Positions 51,453 to 53,065 of a stretch of 53,065 nt of DNA are shown in pieces. This DNA comes from JAWKRB01 sp041389885 (lineage in GTDB: Bacteria; Myxococcota_A; Polyangia; Polyangiales; Ga0077539): contig JAWKRB010000045.1 of NCBI GenBank assembly GCA_041389885.1, forward strand, positions 1 through 53,065, given 5' to 3'. Under the pieces are notes generated by a model. That model searched no databases and was not told the DNA's origin. It saw only the letters and a list, made by a program, of their open reading frames with translations. Made by a program: the position numbers and the translations under genes. Within the stretch, counting starts at the first letter, position 1, and every line of letters begins with the position of its first letter.

Positions 51453-52289
51453 TCAGCGATCCTGCCCGAGCGCGAAGGCGCGCACGAAGCAGGGGCTCTC
51501 TCGCGACAGCCCGCCGGGACCGCGGCTCGCGACGACCAGCGCGTCGTCGGCGGCGAAGGCCACCCTCGTCGCGTAGCCCTCGGCCCCGCTCGCCAGCCGC
51601 TCGCCGTTGGACGTTCGATGCACGCGAAGCTCGCCGTCGCAGACGCCCGCGAGGAGGTCTCCGCGGTGGGAGAGCGCGACAGACAGCGTGCATCGGTCGA
51701 GGGGGAGGGTCAGCGACGCCTCGCCGCCGCGCGCGACGTATCCGACGTTCCATGCGCCGCCGCGTGGCCGCTTCGCGTCAGGGGGCCGAGGACCGCTGCA
51801 CGCCGCCGCCCACACCGCCTCGTCGCCCGAGAGCGCGAGGGCGCTGATCTCTTCGTACGCGTCGGTGAAGACCTCGAAGAGCGCCTCGCCCGAGGGGCCC
51901 TCGAGGCAGACGCGGTCGTCGGCTTCGCGCCTCACGCGAAGTCGCCCAGCGGAGCATCGCGCGACAGACGCCGCCGGAGCTTCGTCCGTGGGGCTCCAGG
52001 CGATGGGCTCGGCGTCGCCTCCGCCGTCGCGGAGCGTGAAGCCGTCGACGCTCCAGGCGCCGAGGGGCGCCCAGCTCCGGTGCTCCGCGCGAAAGAGCTC
52101 GACGCCGTCGACGCACCGGAGGACCACGACCTCGCCGCGCACGCCTCGGTCCTCGTGGTCGTAGCCCGACTCGATCACGGCGACGAAGCGTCGATCGAGC
52201 GAGACGACGAGGTCGTCGACGCCGCGCTCGCCGATGCCTGCGGTGAAGGGCTCGGCTGTCCAGAGCGGGTGCGAAAGAGACTGGGTCAT
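51453..52289 (-). CDS. Beta-propeller-like (WD40/YVTN-type) hypothetical protein
   Basis: 278 residues from ATG 52289. No signal peptide. Repeated strands of the type 'DDLVVSLDRRFVAVIESG', 'EISALALSGDEAVWAAACSG', 'CTLSVALSHRGDLLAGVCDG' and 'ATRVAFAADDALVVASRG' look like blades of a beta-propeller, with one blade every 40-50 residues. No catalytic motif. It may be a protein-binding scaffold. It lies between the P450 gene and the FKBP gene, all on the minus strand, but gaps of 140 and 50 bp make a single operon uncertain. Confidence 0.6.
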   Translation of the reverse strand: MTQSLSHPLWTAEPFTAGIGERGVDDLVVSLDRRFVAVIESGYDHEDRGVRGEVVVLRCVDGVELFRAEHRSWAPLGAWSVDGFTLRDGGGDAEPIAWSPTDEAPAASVARCSAGRLRVRREADDRVCLEGPSGEALFEVFTDAYEEISALALSGDEAVWAAACSGPRPPDAKRPRGGAWNVGYVARGGEASLTLPLDRCTLSVALSHRGDLLAGVCDGELRVHRTSNGERLASGAEGYATRVAFAADDALVVASRGPGGLSRESPCFVRAFALGQDR

Positions 52290-52339
52290 CCCCCGAGAGC
52301 ATCACCCTCTCGCGCGAGAGGGAAGGCGCGTCGCGCGGC

Positions 52340-53065
52340 TCACTCCACGCCGATCAGCTCGATCTCAAAGATCAGCGTGGCGTTCGCCGGGATCGTCGGA
52401 GGATGGCCGCGCTCGCCGTACCCGAGCGCGGGCGGGATCGTCACCCGACGCACCTCGCCGACGCGCATCCCGCGCACGCCGCGCTCGAAGCCCGCGATCA
52501 GCCGCCCCTGACCGAGCCTGACGCGAAAGGGCTCGCGGCTGCGAGAGCTGTCAAAGACCGCCCCGTTCGTGAGGGAGCCCGTGTAGTGCAGCGAGACCTG
52601 CGCACCCTCGCCGATGGGCGCGCCGTGACCCGCACGGAGCCGGCGCACAGACAGCCCTTCAGCGCTCGTCGCCACCCTGGGCGCGGTGACCGCCGACGCG
52701 CTCGGGAGCGTCCCGCCGACGACCCACCCCGCGAGGGGCGCGGCGCCCAGGAGCGCGACGCTCGCGGCGACGGTCCAGCGCGACGCGAGGCGCGCAGCGA
52801 GGCGGGCTCGGTGCTGCGCGAGGGCGCCCGGCTCGATACGGGTCCCGCGCTCGGGCGCGTCGTCGCGGTAGTGCGCGGCGCCCGGCGCTCGCTCGACCCA
52901 CACCACGACGGGACCGGCCTGAATCGACGGCGGCACCGCGATCTGCACCGCGCGCCCCTGCGCGACCACCGCGCCGTCGTCGCGGAGCTCGGCGTCGAGG
53001 ATCGTCCCTTCATCGCGGCGCCTCGCCGCCCGTGCCGCGACGAGGGCCGCGAGGAGCGCGACGAG
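52340..53065 (-). CDS. Membrane-anchored FKBP-type peptidyl-prolyl isomerase, 5' end outside window
   Basis: 241 residues are visible and the frame is open to the window edge; GTG 52969 is in frame but probably internal. The visible N-terminus is a hydrophobic segment ('LVALLAALVAA'), then a charged region of about 80 residues with 'AELRDDGAVVAQGRAVQI'. A second membrane segment follows ('VAASVALLGAAPLAGWVVGG'), then an FKBP domain over the last 95 residues ('VSLHYTGSLTNGAVFDSS', 'LIAGFERGVRGMRVGEVRRV', 'IPPALGYGERG', 'IPANATLIFEIELIGVE'). It catalyses proline isomerisation, probably on the outer face of the inner membrane. The two-span arrangement before the FKBP domain is unusual. Confidence 0.85.
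   Translation of the reverse strand, partial: LVALLAALVAARAARRRDEGTILDAELRDDGAVVAQGRAVQIAVPPSIQAGPVVVWVERAPGAAHYRDDAPERGTRIEPGALAQHRARLAARLASRWTVAASVALLGAAPLAGWVVGGTLPSASAVTAPRVATSAEGLSVRRLRAGHGAPIGEGAQVSLHYTGSLTNGAVFDSSRSREPFRVRLGQGRLIAGFERGVRGMRVGEVRRVTIPPALGYGERGHPPTIPANATLIFEIELIGVE

Overview
The window is 53 kb of very GC-rich chromosomal DNA, densely coding on both strands. It suggests a myxobacterium (Myxococcota, perhaps a Sandaracinus/Polyangium-type lineage). The grounds are many secreted lipoproteins with Asp/Ala-rich linkers, Cys-rich DNDGDG-type calcium repeats, a MYXO-CTERM-like anchor on a lysozyme, a kinase-like protein with a C-terminal membrane anchor, a sigma54-type promoter and a cytochrome b5-fused front-end desaturase. 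The lineage is inferred, not proven. I see no rRNA, tRNA, CRISPR array, insertion sequence, phage gene or replication origin.

Layout. 1-4632: C-terminal part of a very large unrecognised protein. 4714-8586: a compact three-gene catabolic operon, made of a fumarylacetoacetate hydrolase/RidA/OHCU-decarboxylase fusion, a DUF1116 (AllG/YlbE-like) protein and a RutB-like amidohydrolase. It probably breaks down a ureide, purine- or pyrimidine-derived compound and is my best candidate for an undescribed pathway. 8540-11428: uvrA with a shifted C-terminus. 11618-15761: a lipoprotein, a HEAT-repeat protein, a polysaccharide deacetylase, a small membrane protein and deoC. 15828-20601: front-end desaturase, peroxiredoxin, a lipoprotein with an Lgt-like enzyme, a TerB-like protein, transaldolase, and a nested palindromic operator. 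20606-24795: prepilin peptidase, a TPR-like protein, an MBL-fold protein and an atypical SDR.

24909-28799: a tightly coupled trio of secreted staphylococcal-nuclease-like protein, Cys-rich calcium-repeat lipoprotein and calcium-repeat outer-membrane barrel. It could be a cell-surface nucleic-acid processing module. 28819-32365: FAD enzyme, Tat-exported DUF362 protein, thymidylate kinase and a PDZ lipoprotein. 32386-37620: exported proteins (EF-hand protein behind a sigma54-like promoter, ferritin-like lipoprotein, trypsin-like protease, GH31 glycosidase). 37624-44743: a pseudokinase, a subtilase lipoprotein, a sensor histidine kinase and a GH25 lysozyme. 44766-47610: SDR, membrane protein and DEAD-box helicase. 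47697-51312: permease, universal-stress-type gene and cytochrome P450, crossed by about ten frameshifts in 1.1 kb (48.99-50.07 kb), which may be a consensus error. 51453-53065: a beta-propeller-like protein and a membrane-anchored FKBP cut by the window edge.

No intergenic gap exceeds about 300 bases. The largest are 22385-22606 (222 bp, one short dyad), 11429-11617, 32366-32525, 34645-34786, 51313-51452 and 14528-14658. Apart from the sites listed I see no further gene in them.
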